64,000 bases of DNA from an uncultured beta proteobacterium. GTDB lineage: Bacteria; Pseudomonadota; Gammaproteobacteria; Burkholderiales; Rhodocyclaceae. Where the stretch lies: contig CAIVQO010000060.1 in assembly GCA_903908065.1 (NCBI GenBank), positions 1 through 64,000 on the forward strand, given 5' to 3'. Of the stretch, positions 54,869 through 64,000 are shown one piece after another; the stretch's first letter is position 1, and every line of letters starts with the position of its first letter. A model generated the notes under the pieces. That model was not told where the DNA came from and did not search any database. It was given only the letters and a program-made list of their open reading frames with translations. Made by a program: the position numbers and the translations under genes.

Positions 54869-57417
54869 AGCATCATGCCCATCTCGAAGGGATGGGTCAG
54901 CAGTTCATGGGTTGGATAGACGCGCACGCGGTATTCCATCTTGCCGCACTGGTCGGGCGTCAGTTCGCGGGCGTAGAGATGCTCGCCGTTGTCCAGCGCG
55001 CGTTCGTGCTTCAGGGCATAGCGCCGCGCGCGTGCGCTGGTCGGTTCGCCGGGACGGGTGAACACCATTTCCACCGCCAGGTCGCCGGGCGTTAGTCCAT
55101 CGAGTTGCACAGCCACCTCGAACCGCATTGCCTCGCCGTAACGGATGCGCGGCGCGGACTGATCGAGGCGGCGTATGGCGATCTTCGGCCAGGCGCCTCG
55201 CACCCGCGCCTTCCACTCGGCGACGTTGCGCGCGCCGGAAAAGTCGGCGCTGGAGTAACGGCGCCATTGCTCCGCGGCGGGCGAGTAGAACTTTTCGGCG
55301 TAGTCGGTCAGCATGCGCTGCATGTTGTAGCGCGGCATGATCGAGGCGATCGACTGCTTGGCCATGGCCACCCATTCCGGGGAGTAGCCGAGCGCGGTGC
55401 TGCGGTAGTACATCGGGATCACGCTGTCCTGCAACAGCTCGTAGAGCGTGCGCGCCTCGTCGGCATCGCGCTCGGAGGGGTCGAGGCCTTCGGCGGCCGG
55501 TTTGATCGCCCAGCCGTTCTTGCCGTCGTAGCCCTCGCCCCACCAGCCGTCGAGCACCGACAGGTTGATGGCGCCGTTGATGGCCGCCTTCATGCCCGAG
55601 GTGCCCGAGGCTTCCAGCGGGTAGATCGGGTTGTTGAGCCAAACGTCGACGCCGGCCACCATGCGCCGCGCCAGGTGCAGGTCGTAGCCTTCGACCAGCA
55701 GGATGCGGCCCTCGAACTCGCGCTTCCTGGAGAGATCGGCGATCTGGCGGATCAGTTCGCGGCCGGGTTCGTCGGCGGGATGCGCCTTGCCGGCGAAGAT
55801 GAACAGCACCGGCCGCTGCGCGTCGGAAATGATTTCGCGCAGCCAGTCGAGGTTGTTGAACAGCAGTGTGGCGCGCTTGTAGGTGGCGAAACGGCGCGCA
55901 AAGCCGATGGTCAGCACAGTCGGGTTGTTGGGATCGGCGCTGCGCAGCACGCGATCGAGGTGGGCCTCGGAGCCCTGGTTGCGAAGGTGCTGCTGGCGCA
56001 CGCGGCTTTGCACCAGGTGCAGCAGCTGGGCCTTGAGCGACTGGCGGATGCTCCAGAAGATCTGGTCGGGAATCTTGTGCACGCCGTTCCAGCAGGCCTG
56101 GTCGGCGAGGCGGTGCTGCCAGCCGAGGCCAAGGTGGCGGTCGAAGGTTTCGTACCAATCGGTGGCGAGGAAGGTGGGTACGTGCACCGCATTGGTGACG
56201 TAGTCCATCGGGTTCTCGGGGGGCGTGACCTGCGGCCACATCTCCGAGCAGATGCGCGAGGACACGTCGCCGTGGATGCGCGAAACGCCGTTGTGAAAAC
56301 GCGAGCCGCGTAGCGCCAGCGCGGTCATGTTGAATTCTCCGCCGCCATTGCCGACGCGCCCCATGCCGAGCAGGCCGTCGCGGTCGAGGCCTGCCGCGGC
56401 GCAGAACTCGCCGAAATAGTGCATCACCATGTCGTCGGCGAAATGGTCGTGGCCGGCGGGGACCGCGGTGTGGGTGGTGAACACGGTATTGGCGGCGGCA
56501 GCCTCCAGCGCGGCGGCGAAGGACATGCCTTGGCCGGTGACCAGGTCGCGGATGCGCTCCAGCACCAGGAAGGCGGCATGACCTTCGTTGATATGCCAGA
56601 CCGTAGGCTTGAGGCCCAGCGCGGCCAGCGCGCGGGCACCGCCGACGCCGAGCAGGATCTCCTGTTCGATGCGGGTGCGGCGGTCGCCGCCGTAGAGCTG
56701 GTAGGCGATGGCGCGATCGGCCTCGCTGTTCTCGGCGAGCTGGGTGTCGAGCAGGTAGAGCTGGTTGTTGCCGACACGGGCCCGCCAGATGCGCGCCCAC
56801 ACGGTGCGGCCGGGAAAGGCGACACCGATGCGCAGATCCTTGCCGTCGGCACCGGCTACCATCTCGATCGGCATGTCGTCGAAGTCGTTGTCGCCGTAGT
56901 GGGCGGTCTGCCGTCCCTCGCGGTCGATGGTCTGGCGGAAATAGCCCTGGCGATAGAGCAGGCCGACGGCAACGAAGGGCAGGCGCATGTCGGAGGCACC
57001 CTTGCAGTGGTCGCCGGCGAGGATGCCGAGGCCGCCGGAATAGATCGGCAGGCTTTCATGGAAGCCGAACTCGGCGCAGAAGTAGGCGATCAGGTCGTTG
57101 CCCTGCAGCGGCGGCTTGCCGGGCAGCTCCAGCTTGTGCACGGCGTGGTAGGAATCGTAGGCCGAGAGCACCCGGTTCATGGTGCCGAGGAAGACCGGAT
57201 CGTCGCCTGCCTCGTTGATGCGCTTTTGGTCGATGCGTTTGAGGAAGGCCTTGGGACTGTGGTGCACGGCGCGCCAGAGTCCGGCGGATAGCCGCGCGAA
57301 CAGCGAGCGCGTGGGGCGATCCCAGCTGTACCAGAGGTTGTTGGCGAGTTCGTCGAGGCGACTCAGGCGCGACGGAATCTCGGGATTGACTTCGAGCTGG
57401 TAGCGGGTGCCGGGCAT
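54859..57417 (-). CDS. glgP: alpha-glucan phosphorylase (short GT35, DUF3417 N-terminus)
   Basis: An 852-residue enzyme of the short bacterial/archaeal type. The N-terminal DUF3417 region is PSRLSRLDELANNLWYSWDR. FGFHESLPIYSGGLGILAGD, WHINEGHAAFLVLERI, RFATYKRATLLF, KAHPADEPGRELI and EASGTSGMKAAINGAINLS (PLP-Lys within SGMKA) define the phosphorolytic core. It releases glucose-1-P. It overlaps pgi, so its products flow to coupled genes. Confidence 0.94.
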   Translation of the reverse strand: MPGTRYQLEVNPEIPSRLSRLDELANNLWYSWDRPTRSLFARLSAGLWRAVHHSPKAFLKRIDQKRINEAGDDPVFLGTMNRVLSAYDSYHAVHKLELPGKPPLQGNDLIAYFCAEFGFHESLPIYSGGLGILAGDHCKGASDMRLPFVAVGLLYRQGYFRQTIDREGRQTAHYGDNDFDDMPIEMVAGADGKDLRIGVAFPGRTVWARIWRARVGNNQLYLLDTQLAENSEADRAIAYQLYGGDRRTRIEQEILLGVGGARALAALGLKPTVWHINEGHAAFLVLERIRDLVTGQGMSFAAALEAAAANTVFTTHTAVPAGHDHFADDMVMHYFGEFCAAAGLDRDGLLGMGRVGNGGGEFNMTALALRGSRFHNGVSRIHGDVSSRICSEMWPQVTPPENPMDYVTNAVHVPTFLATDWYETFDRHLGLGWQHRLADQACWNGVHKIPDQIFWSIRQSLKAQLLHLVQSRVRQQHLRNQGSEAHLDRVLRSADPNNPTVLTIGFARRFATYKRATLLFNNLDWLREIISDAQRPVLFIFAGKAHPADEPGRELIRQIADLSRKREFEGRILLVEGYDLHLARRMVAGVDVWLNNPIYPLEASGTSGMKAAINGAINLSVLDGWWGEGYDGKNGWAIKPAAEGLDPSERDADEARTLYELLQDSVIPMYYRSTALGYSPEWVAMAKQSIASIMPRYNMQRMLTDYAEKFYSPAAEQWRRYSSADFSGARNVAEWKARVRGAWPKIAIRRLDQSAPRIRYGEAMRFEVAVQLDGLTPGDLAVEMVFTRPGEPTSARARRYALKHERALDNGEHLYARELTPDQCGKMEYRVRVYPTHELLTHPFEMGMMLWL

Positions 57418-57450
57418 GATGGTGGACCTAGGTGTTCTTGTCGGGAAATT

Positions 57451-59457
57451 TTACGCCGCGGGAATCACGCGCAGTGCAATGCGCTGCTCGCCGGCGGCCG
57501 GCGCCCAGGCCAGCGTAAGGCAAACGGCCTGCATGATCTTCTCGAAGCCGGCCTCGGATTGCGACACGGTACGGTGGGCGCGAGCTTCGACGGATACAGG
57601 CTGGCTGGTTTCGATGCACAGCGCGCCGCGCAGTTCGCTGTCCTCAAGCCTGAGCTGCGTTGCCTCGGCAAGGGCCAGCGCATCGCCGAAGCCGCCCGGC
57701 ACGCTGCCGTCTGCCAGCAGGTAGCGGCCGCCGAAACCGTCGCAGCTGGGCATCGCGAGGTTGATCTCGGTCTCGATCAGGGACGGCAGGCGCGCACCGT
57801 CGATTCGGAAGCTGACGACCAGGGCATCGCCTTCCAGTGCGAAGCGCTTTTCGATGCGCCAGCCTTCGCCGCCGGCCACCCAGCGATCGGGTTCGGCACC
57901 CGGCACATAGGCATCGAGTGGTCGCGGCATGTTGTTGGCATCGATCGCGCTGTCGACGAACAGGCCGCGCGGACGCTCGTCGGGATCGGCGTCGCCGGGC
58001 AGGATGGTGTGGAGGAAGGCGACCCGGTCGTGGGCCGAGGCGATGCCTTCACCGCTGTGCTGCGCCGGGGCGGTGTCCGCGAGGTGGATCTTGGCATGAT
58101 AGGCCTCGGCATAGGCGCGCAGGGTATCGCCGAAATTGTGCGCCAGCGGAAGGCTCGAAAGTTCCACCAGGGCGGCGTTGCCGTCGTCGCGCACATAGGC
58201 GTGGATGCTCTGGTTGCGCAAGGCAGTCTCGACGCAGCCATCGTGATCGAGGTCGCCCTGCTGCTGGCGCGGCCAGGGCGCGAGACGTTCCAGCGCGGCT
58301 TCCAGTTGCAGCAAATTGTTCCAGATGGCGCGGCGCAGGTGGGGCAGGTAGAGGCCGCCGAACAGGCCGTGCCAATAGGCGTCATTGGCCTGGGCGCGGT
58401 GCAGGTGTTCTTGCAGCGCCGGCGTGCGTTGCTCCGGCGGCAGGGCGGCCAGGCGGCGCGAGGCGCCGAGCATGCGTTTGTGCATCCAGTTGGCCTCGGG
58501 GTAGCGCGACATGAAGTTGCGCCAGATGCCTCCGCGCAGGAAGGGCTTGTGTGCCTCGAAGCGACCGGATGCCTTTTCGGTTTCGACCAGGGCGTGGTAC
58601 TCGGCGGCACGCGGCGCCGGCAGCGTCCATTCGTTCATTTCGATGTAGGACGTGGTTGGCAGATAGACGATGCCGCGCGTACGTTCGCGGGCGTGGTACT
58701 CGGCATAGGTCTCGGTGCGGATCAGCTTCGAGGCCAGTACGCCCTCGACGAACTGCGTCAGCCAGCCCTTCTCGTACACCCACTGGTAGGTTTCCGGCCA
58801 GATGCCGAATTTTTCGATGTCGTCGAAATAGATCGCGGCACGTCGTCCCTGTCGCGCGAGGTCTTCCAGCCAGGCCACGGTCTCGCCGGCAGGCGAGAAG
58901 GGCAGGCGGTAACGCGCTGCTTCCGAGATCGGGAACAGGTCGAGGCGGCGACCGTCTTCGTCGGTGGAGAAGAAGCTGTCGAGGCGCGAACCGTCTTCGC
59001 CGGCACAGAGGAAATGGTAGTCGTCCACCGCCACGTAGCGGATGCCGGTGGCGACCAGCGAGGTCACCACCGAGGATTCCCAGACCCGCTCGGTGAGCCA
59101 GGCGCCGGTCGGGCGCATGCCGAAGCGGCGCTCGATCTTGTCCGAAAGCGTGGCGATCTGGCTGACGCGGTCACGATGCGGGATGGCGGCCAGCACCGGC
59201 TCGCAATCGCCGGAGCCGAACCATTCGACCTGGCCGCGCCGGGTCATCGCCGCCAGGCGCGCCATGTCGTCGGGGAAGCGCTCGTAGAGCACGTCGAGCA
59301 GCCAGCCTGAAAAATGCACGCTGAAGCGGAACTCCGGATAACGCTCCATGACGCGGATGAACATGCCGTAGCTGCGGATGTGGGCGTCGTCGATAACGGC
59401 AGGGAAATTGCCGACGGGCTGGTGGGCGTGGACGCCGAAGAGGAGGCTGATGGTCAT
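57451..59457 (-). CDS. GH57 4-alpha-glucanotransferase/amylase-like enzyme
   Basis: A 668-residue GH57 protein. The N-terminal HAHQPVGNFPAVIDDAH motif 1, GDCEPVLAAIPHRDR, the nucleophile Glu in GAWLTERVWESS, and the acid/base Asp in IYFDDIEKFGIWPETYQW match the Thermococcus-type 4-alpha-glucanotransferase. C-terminal DUF1925/1926-like beta domains follow. It probably rearranges maltodextrins. It lies 33 bases upstream of glgP. Confidence 0.88.
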   Translation of the reverse strand: MTISLLFGVHAHQPVGNFPAVIDDAHIRSYGMFIRVMERYPEFRFSVHFSGWLLDVLYERFPDDMARLAAMTRRGQVEWFGSGDCEPVLAAIPHRDRVSQIATLSDKIERRFGMRPTGAWLTERVWESSVVTSLVATGIRYVAVDDYHFLCAGEDGSRLDSFFSTDEDGRRLDLFPISEAARYRLPFSPAGETVAWLEDLARQGRRAAIYFDDIEKFGIWPETYQWVYEKGWLTQFVEGVLASKLIRTETYAEYHARERTRGIVYLPTTSYIEMNEWTLPAPRAAEYHALVETEKASGRFEAHKPFLRGGIWRNFMSRYPEANWMHKRMLGASRRLAALPPEQRTPALQEHLHRAQANDAYWHGLFGGLYLPHLRRAIWNNLLQLEAALERLAPWPRQQQGDLDHDGCVETALRNQSIHAYVRDDGNAALVELSSLPLAHNFGDTLRAYAEAYHAKIHLADTAPAQHSGEGIASAHDRVAFLHTILPGDADPDERPRGLFVDSAIDANNMPRPLDAYVPGAEPDRWVAGGEGWRIEKRFALEGDALVVSFRIDGARLPSLIETEINLAMPSCDGFGGRYLLADGSVPGGFGDALALAEATQLRLEDSELRGALCIETSQPVSVEARAHRTVSQSEAGFEKIMQAVCLTLAWAPAAGEQRIALRVIPAA

Positions 59458-59465
59458 GGGAACAG

Positions 59466-61169
59466 TCAGGAATGTGAAGCAGTGACACGTCGCATCGAGC
59501 CGCCAGTGGCGGTCTCCGATCCGGCGCAGATGGGGGTGGCGAGGCTGGCGGGCGGCTCCAACTGGAGCAGGCGGTATAGGCGGGCCAAGTTGCGCCGATA
59601 GAGGCCGTCAAAGCTGGCGACCGCGGCGGAGGGGTTGTAGTCGCCGAACCACCAGAACCAGTCCGAGCTTTCGCAGATCGCCAACTGCTTCTCGACGGCA
59701 GCAACTTGCGCGGCATCGAGCCGGCCGCTGGCGAGCACCCGGTCGCAGCTCTGCTTGGCTTCGCACAGCAGGTCCCAGCCGCGATTCTTGGCCTCGTCGC
59801 CGATCCAGGTCGACAGCGTGCCATAGACCCAGCTGCCGGCGGTCAGCCTCGGCAGCGTGGTGGCCGCCGGCGGCATTTCGCGCGCCAGCAATTCGGCATA
59901 GGTGGTGGTGCGGATGTCGGGATGTTCAGCGAGCAGGCCGTAGAGGTCGTCGAAGAAGTAATAGCCGTTGTAGGGGAAGTGCTCCCAGGCGTTCTCGCCG
60001 TCGAGGATGATGCTGACCACCGGATGTTCGTCAGGGCCGGCGCTGTCGAGGATGGCCTTCAGTTGCTGCACCAGGTGCTGGGCGGCGTCGCGGCCGTGCC
60101 ATTTGGCATAGTCGAAGCCGATCAGGTCCGACAGCCTTTCGTCGCGGAAGAACAAGGTCAGCCCCGGGGCCTGGTCGAGGCGCCAGGGATGGTAGGCCGC
60201 GCGCGGATCGTCGATGCCGCTGGCCTTGAGGCTGTTCCTCAGCACGCCTTCGCCGCTGGCGATCCAGCGGCAGCCGGCGCCGGCAAGGTGGCCGACGAAT
60301 TCGGTGGAAATGGCGCCTTCCGCCGGCCACATGCCGGCCGGGGCGACGCCGAAATGCCGAGCGTGGCTGGCTTGGGCGGCATCGATATGGGCTCGCACGC
60401 GGGTGCGCCCGCCCGGATAGGCGGCGGCATAGGGCAGCGGTGCGTCGGGCACCGACTCGCGGGCGACGCGGAAGTCGAGCAGCAGTGGCGCCAGCGGATG
60501 CGTTTGCGGCGTCGAGGACAGCTCGACCTGGCCGCGCGCGGCCAGCGCGCGCCAGCGCGGGATCAAGCCGCTGATCATCTCGCCGATGCTGGCCAGCAAC
60601 TGGCGGCGGTCGTCGGCATCGTAGCCTTCGCCCTGGCTCATCAGGCGGGCGATCAGCGGATTGCGCCGCCGTTCGGTTTCGCCGCACCAGGCGAGGTGGT
60701 ACCAGGTCACCAGGTCGGAAAAATACTCGGCGGAAAGGTAACGGCAGGCGCCTTCCCCTTGCGCCGTCAGCATCTGGTACAGCTCGTGCAGCCGCTTGTA
60801 CTGGGGGAAGGGCGCCAGCATCGTGGTGTGGTTGCTGCGAAAGCAGGTGCCCAGCAGCAGGTTCCGTTCGCCCTCCGAGATGGTGCCGAGGTCGGGCGTC
60901 GACAGCATGCGCAGCAGCGGGTCGCGGAAGTGGCCGCCGGCAAACTGCCCGCAGTAGTCGTCGATCTGGTCGAGCAGCACCGGCACCAGGTTCACCACGC
61001 ACTTGATGCCCGGATGCCGCTCCAGGTGGGCCGCCATGTCGGTGTAATCCTTCATGGCGTGGAGATAGACCCAGGGCAGCATGAACTCGCCTTCGCTCGC
61101 CGTGTCGCCGTGGTCACGGTAGTCCGGCTGATGCATGTGCCAGAGGAAGACGAGGTCGAGGGTTTTCAT
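59466..61169 (-). CDS. GH57 family glycoside hydrolase (amylase-like)
   Basis: A 567-residue GH57 protein. The motif LVFLWHMHQPDYRD, then FGVAPAGMWPAEGAIS (nucleophile Glu), and SIILDGENAWEHFPYNGYYF (acid/base Asp) are the conserved regions. It differs in length and order from its neighbour and belongs to another GH57 subgroup. ATG 61169 gives MKTLDLVFLWH; an upstream ATG at 61187 is possible. It ends 8 bases before the next GH57 start. Confidence 0.88.
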   Translation of the reverse strand: MKTLDLVFLWHMHQPDYRDHGDTASEGEFMLPWVYLHAMKDYTDMAAHLERHPGIKCVVNLVPVLLDQIDDYCGQFAGGHFRDPLLRMLSTPDLGTISEGERNLLLGTCFRSNHTTMLAPFPQYKRLHELYQMLTAQGEGACRYLSAEYFSDLVTWYHLAWCGETERRRNPLIARLMSQGEGYDADDRRQLLASIGEMISGLIPRWRALAARGQVELSSTPQTHPLAPLLLDFRVARESVPDAPLPYAAAYPGGRTRVRAHIDAAQASHARHFGVAPAGMWPAEGAISTEFVGHLAGAGCRWIASGEGVLRNSLKASGIDDPRAAYHPWRLDQAPGLTLFFRDERLSDLIGFDYAKWHGRDAAQHLVQQLKAILDSAGPDEHPVVSIILDGENAWEHFPYNGYYFFDDLYGLLAEHPDIRTTTYAELLAREMPPAATTLPRLTAGSWVYGTLSTWIGDEAKNRGWDLLCEAKQSCDRVLASGRLDAAQVAAVEKQLAICESSDWFWWFGDYNPSAAVASFDGLYRRNLARLYRLLQLEPPASLATPICAGSETATGGSMRRVTASHS

Positions 61170-61235
61170 GATCCTGGGTGGCGCCAAGGGTCGCAGCAGC
61201 CGTTCATGGTGCCGAGCGTAGCGAGCAAGCTTTGA

Positions 61236-61255
61236 CCCCCGCCCCGGGGCGGGGG
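61236..61255. other. perfect 20-bp GC palindrome between glgC and GH57
   Basis: CCCCCGCCCC is followed directly by GGGGCGGGGG, a perfect palindrome without loop. It may be a strong mRNA barrier. It lies 28 bases from the glgC-end hairpin. Confidence 0.6.
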
Positions 61256-61282
61256 ATGGGGGTGGGGGGCCTTGATGATCTT

Positions 61283-61307
61283 GGTAACTTTCACTTTGAA
61301 AGTTACC
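61283..61307 (-). terminator. hairpin overlapping the glgC stop codon
   Basis: GGTAACTTTC and GAAAGTTACC form a perfect 10-bp stem around ACTTT. The arm contains the TAA stop of glgC (61305-61303). There is no T-run. It may be an attenuator or mRNA-stability element that reduces expression of the downstream glg genes relative to glgC. Confidence 0.5.
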
Positions 61308-62562
61308 TAATGTGATGCGCCTGCTGGCCGAGCATTTCGGGCGTGACCAGAGTTATGCCGTTTTCGCTGACATGGAAGCGCTTGCGGTCGGCCTCGATGT
61401 CGTAGCCGATGCTGAGTCCCTCCGGCACCCGGCAGTGCTTGTCCATCACCACGCGGCGCAGCCGGGCGTGGCGGCCGATGTCGACATCGGGCAGGATCAC
61501 CGAGTCCTCGATCGTTGCATAGCTATGCACATGCACGCGCGAGAACAGCAGGGAATGGCGCACGGTGGCGCCGCTGATGATGTCGCCGCCCGAGACCAGC
61601 GAGTCGACCGCCATGCCGCGCCGTCCGTCGTCGTCGAAGACGAACTTGGCCGGCGGCAGCTGTTCCTGGTGGGTCCAGATCGGCCAGTCGTCGTCGTAGA
61701 GATTGAGTTCGGGCGTGACCTTGGTCAGTTCCATATTGGCTTCCCAGTACGCGTCGATGGTGCCGGCATCGCGCCAGTAGGGAATGTTGGTGTCGTCCAT
61801 GCCGACGCAGGAGTCGGCGAAGTTATGGGCAAACAGCCGGTAGCGCGGCACGCAGTGCGGAATCACGTCCTTGCCGAAATCATGCGAGGAACGCGGATCG
61901 TCGTGATCGCGGATCAGCTGCTCGTAAAGGAATTCGGCATTGAAGACATAGACGCCCATGCTGGCCAGCGCGCGGTCGGGGCGGTCGGGCATCGGTGGTG
62001 GATCCTTGGGTTTCTCGACGAAATTCACGATGCGCTTTTGCGCGTCGGTGTGCATTACGCCGAATCCGCTGGCTTCCGCCAGGGGCACGTCGATGCAGGC
62101 CACACTCAGGTCGGCGGAATTCCGCACGTGCTGCTCCAGCATGCGACCGTAATCCATCTTGTACACATGGTCGCCGGACAGCACCAGCACGTGCTTGGGG
62201 CGCGAGCGACGGATCAGGTCGAGGTTCTGGAACACGGCGTCGGCCGTGCCTTGGTACCAGTCCTCGCTGACCTGCTGCTGCGCCGGCAGGATGTCGATGA
62301 ATTCGTGGAAGCGCCCGTCGAGGAAGCTCCAGCCGCGCTGCAGGTGCTGGATCAGGCTCTGCGCCTTGTACTGGGTGGCGACGCCGATGCGGCGGATGCC
62401 GGAGTTCACGCAGTTGGAAAGCGTGAAGTCGATGATGCGGAATTTGCCGCCGAAGGGGACGGCCGGCTTGGAGCGCCAGTCGGTGAGCTGCATCAGGCGG
62501 CTGCCACGGCCCCCGGCGAGGATGATGGCGAAAGCCTGGTGGGTCAGCATGGCGTTGCTCAT
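61303..62562 (-). CDS. glgC: glucose-1-phosphate adenylyltransferase
   Basis: A 419-residue enzyme making ADP-glucose, the committed step of glycogen synthesis. It has [62 protein letters not shown] and a left-handed beta-helix C-terminus ([20 protein letters not shown]). It is first in the minus-strand glycogen operon and divergent from glgB with 131 bases between the starts. Confidence 0.97.
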   Translation of the reverse strand: MSNAMLTHQAFAIILAGGRGSRLMQLTDWRSKPAVPFGGKFRIIDFTLSNCVNSGIRRIGVATQYKAQSLIQHLQRGWSFLDGRFHEFIDILPAQQQVSEDWYQGTADAVFQNLDLIRRSRPKHVLVLSGDHVYKMDYGRMLEQHVRNSADLSVACIDVPLAEASGFGVMHTDAQKRIVNFVEKPKDPPPMPDRPDRALASMGVYVFNAEFLYEQLIRDHDDPRSSHDFGKDVIPHCVPRYRLFAHNFADSCVGMDDTNIPYWRDAGTIDAYWEANMELTKVTPELNLYDDDWPIWTHQEQLPPAKFVFDDDGRRGMAVDSLVSGGDIISGATVRHSLLFSRVHVHSYATIEDSVILPDVDIGRHARLRRVVMDKHCRVPEGLSIGYDIEADRKRFHVSENGITLVTPEMLGQQAHHIR

Positions 62563-62693
62563 CGCGATGCCCCCCCTCGCTTGATGCGGGACGCATCCGC
62601 CGTGACGCGGTTCATTATTTTCGTCTGCATGGTCTTATCTCCCTTGCGGCTACAATCCGCACGATAGCAAAAAATTCCTCGGCCCAAGCCCTT

Positions 62694-64000
62694 ATGAAAG
62701 ACAACAGTTGCGCTGCATTGCTTGCGGCGCGCGAGCACGATCCCTTCGCGGTGCTCGGCCTGCATGCCCTCGGCGCCGGGTGGCGCCTGCGTGTCCTGCG
62801 GCCCGGGGTGCGCACCGTGGCGCTGGTGATGGCCGACGATCGCCGCGCGATGCTGGAACGACTGCCGGGCACCGATGTCTTCGAATGGCATGGCACCACG
62901 CCGCCGCCGTGCCCCTGGCGCCTCGAGGTCGATGGCAAGGAAGTCCGCGATGCATATGCCTTTCCGCCGCAGCCGCCGGCCGACGACCTATATCTCTTCA
63001 ATGCCGGACGCCTGCGCCAGGCCTGGCGCCGTCTTGGTGCCGTGACCGAGACTCGCGACGGCGTTGATGGCGTTTGCTTCCGTGTCTGGGCGCCGAACGC
63101 AGAACGCGCTTCGGTGGTCGGCGATTTCAATGCCTGGGACGGTCGGGTGCACCAGATGGCAACGCTGGGTGCCTCGGGTGTTTGGGAGCTGTTCGTTCCC
63201 GACCTGCGGCCCGGTGCGTTGTATCGCTTCGAACTGCGCCTGCGCGGAGGTGCGATCAAGCTCAAGAGCGACCCCTACGCCCGCGCCTTCGAGCGCCGGC
63301 CGGCCACCGCCTGCCGGGTAACGGCGCCGGCGGCCCATGCCTGGGGTGACGCGGCCTGGATGCAGAAGCGGGCCACGGCCGACTGGCTTGCCGCGCCGAT
63401 GAGCGTGTATGAAATGCACCCTGGCAGCTGGATGCGCCATCCCGACCGCAGTTTCTACAGTTACCGGGAACTTGCCGCGCGCCTGGTGCCCTACCTGCGT
63501 GAGATGGGCTACACCCATGTCGAATTCCTGCCGCTGATGGAGCATCCGCTCGACGAGTCCTGGGGTTATCAATGCACGGGTTTCTTCGCCCCCAGCTCGC
63601 GCTTCGGCGCCGACGACGACCTGCGTTTCCTGATCGACAGCCTGCACGAGGCGAATATCGGCGTGATCCTGGACTGGGTGCCCGGCCACTTTCCGGCTGA
63701 CGACTGGGCGCTGGCCCACTTCGACGGCTCGGCCTTGTATGAGCATGAGGACCCGAAGCAGAAGATGCACCCCGACTGGGGCACCCATGTCTTCAACTAC
63801 GGCCGCAATGAAGTGCGCAGCTTCCTGCTTTCTTCGGCAGCCTACTGGCTTGCCGAGTTCCACGTCGATGCGCTGCGCGTCGATGCGGTGGCCTCGATGC
63901 TTTACCTCGACTATTCGCGCAAGCCCGGCGAGTGGACGCCGAACGTGCATGGAGGGCGCGAGAACCTCGAAGCCATCGCCTTCCTGCGCGAACTGAACGA
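62694..64000 (+). CDS. glgB: 1,4-alpha-glucan branching enzyme (3' truncated by the window)
   Basis: The first 435 codons are present. An N-terminal CBM48-type beta domain is followed by FRVWAPNAERASVVGDFNAW. The GH13 barrel begins YEMHPGSWMRH, with FLPLMEHPLDESWGYQ, GVILDWVPGHFP and ALRVDAVASMLYLDYSR with the nucleophile Asp. It makes alpha-1,6 branches. ATG 62694; TACAAT at 62651 may be the -10 box. The gene runs past the window end, so the Glu acid/base is not seen. Confidence 0.95.
   Translation, partial: MKDNSCAALLAAREHDPFAVLGLHALGAGWRLRVLRPGVRTVALVMADDRRAMLERLPGTDVFEWHGTTPPPCPWRLEVDGKEVRDAYAFPPQPPADDLYLFNAGRLRQAWRRLGAVTETRDGVDGVCFRVWAPNAERASVVGDFNAWDGRVHQMATLGASGVWELFVPDLRPGALYRFELRLRGGAIKLKSDPYARAFERRPATACRVTAPAAHAWGDAAWMQKRATADWLAAPMSVYEMHPGSWMRHPDRSFYSYRELAARLVPYLREMGYTHVEFLPLMEHPLDESWGYQCTGFFAPSSRFGADDDLRFLIDSLHEANIGVILDWVPGHFPADDWALAHFDGSALYEHEDPKQKMHPDWGTHVFNYGRNEVRSFLLSSAAYWLAEFHVDALRVDAVASMLYLDYSRKPGEWTPNVHGGRENLEAIAFLRELN

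Noticed and set aside
55238-55263. Further match to the dispersed repeat inside glgP (AAAGTCGGCGCTGGAGTAAC)
   Set aside because: It encodes SADFSGAR, which fits the conserved C-terminal region of the phosphorylase family, so the similarity is probably chance codon use.
57559-59310. Very long open frames antisense to GH57, the decarboxylase (45557-47494), ffh (36809-38626) and rpoD (4368-6260)
   Set aside because: They are produced by GC-rich third codon positions opposite clear, conserved genes; none shows a recognisable domain.

Overview
The window is high-GC chromosomal DNA of a betaproteobacterium, most likely of the Rhodocyclales/Sterolibacteriaceae type. This is inferred from gene order and protein character: rpsU-yqeY-dnaG-rpoD with a Lys/Ala-rich sigma N-terminus, yicC...gmk-rpoZ-spoT, FmdB-DUF502-aspS-nudB, ffh beside ypjD/corB, dcd beside a large PLP decarboxylase, and a DUF3460 gene. 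Species cannot be fixed from sequence alone. The DNA is densely coding. No gene-free stretch exceeds about 200 bases; the longest, 1946-2138, holds a terminator and a hairpin array.

Layout. 1-139: right end of an insertion sequence with a transposase C-terminus. 253-1677: a degenerate receiver-domain protein and a GT-B glycosyltransferase-like protein. 1674-6868: macromolecular-synthesis operon (rpsU, yqeY, dnaG, rpoD) and tRNA-Ile2(CAU). 6895-11029: small winged-helix-like protein, patatin lipoprotein, DnaQ/GIY-YIG fusion nuclease, radical SAM protein, OmpA-like protein. 11100-15445 (minus): Ser/Thr kinase, PP2C phosphatase, rph, rdgB, hemW, each overlapping the next by 1-4 bases. 15553-23828 (plus): yicC, gmk, rpoZ, spoT and DUF3460, interrupted by a frameshifted PAS-GGDEF-EAL gene and by minus-strand copper-chaperone and DUF2946 genes. 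23893-29652 (minus): MtrB/PioB remnant, UbiE-like methyltransferase, Hsp20 with a sigma-32 promoter, and an operon FmdB-DUF502-aspS-secreted RNase-barstar-nudB. 29795-35057 (minus): heme-c hybrid sensor kinase, pilD, pilC. 35186-41325: corB and ypjD divergent from ffh, a histidine-kinase-like protein lacking its phospho-acceptor histidine, and apbC behind a probable IscR site. 41306-44488: bioF and bioA divergent from bioD. 44599-49410: dcd, Orn/Lys/Arg decarboxylase, an FNR box ahead of a doubly frameshifted GGDEF gene, and an SRPBCC protein. 49407-64000: glycogen metabolism cluster. On the minus strand it runs glgC, GH57, GH57, glgP, pgi, TPR/glycosyltransferase, glgA, folA; glgB is divergent and runs off the window end.

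How the genes work together. GlgC makes ADP-glucose, GlgA and GlgB build branched glucan, GlgP and the two GH57 enzymes remodel or degrade it, and Pgi links the products to glycolysis. The RNase and barstar genes overlap and form a toxin/inhibitor pair lodged between two housekeeping genes.

The most unusual DNA-level signals are two. One is a dispersed short repeat (core AAGTCGGCGCYGGYGAYACG) found six times in both orientations; one copy sits in frame inside bioF and encodes KVGAGDT. The other is an exact 35-bp-period triple array of hairpins with GNRA-type loops and compensatory stem changes, between rpsU and yqeY.
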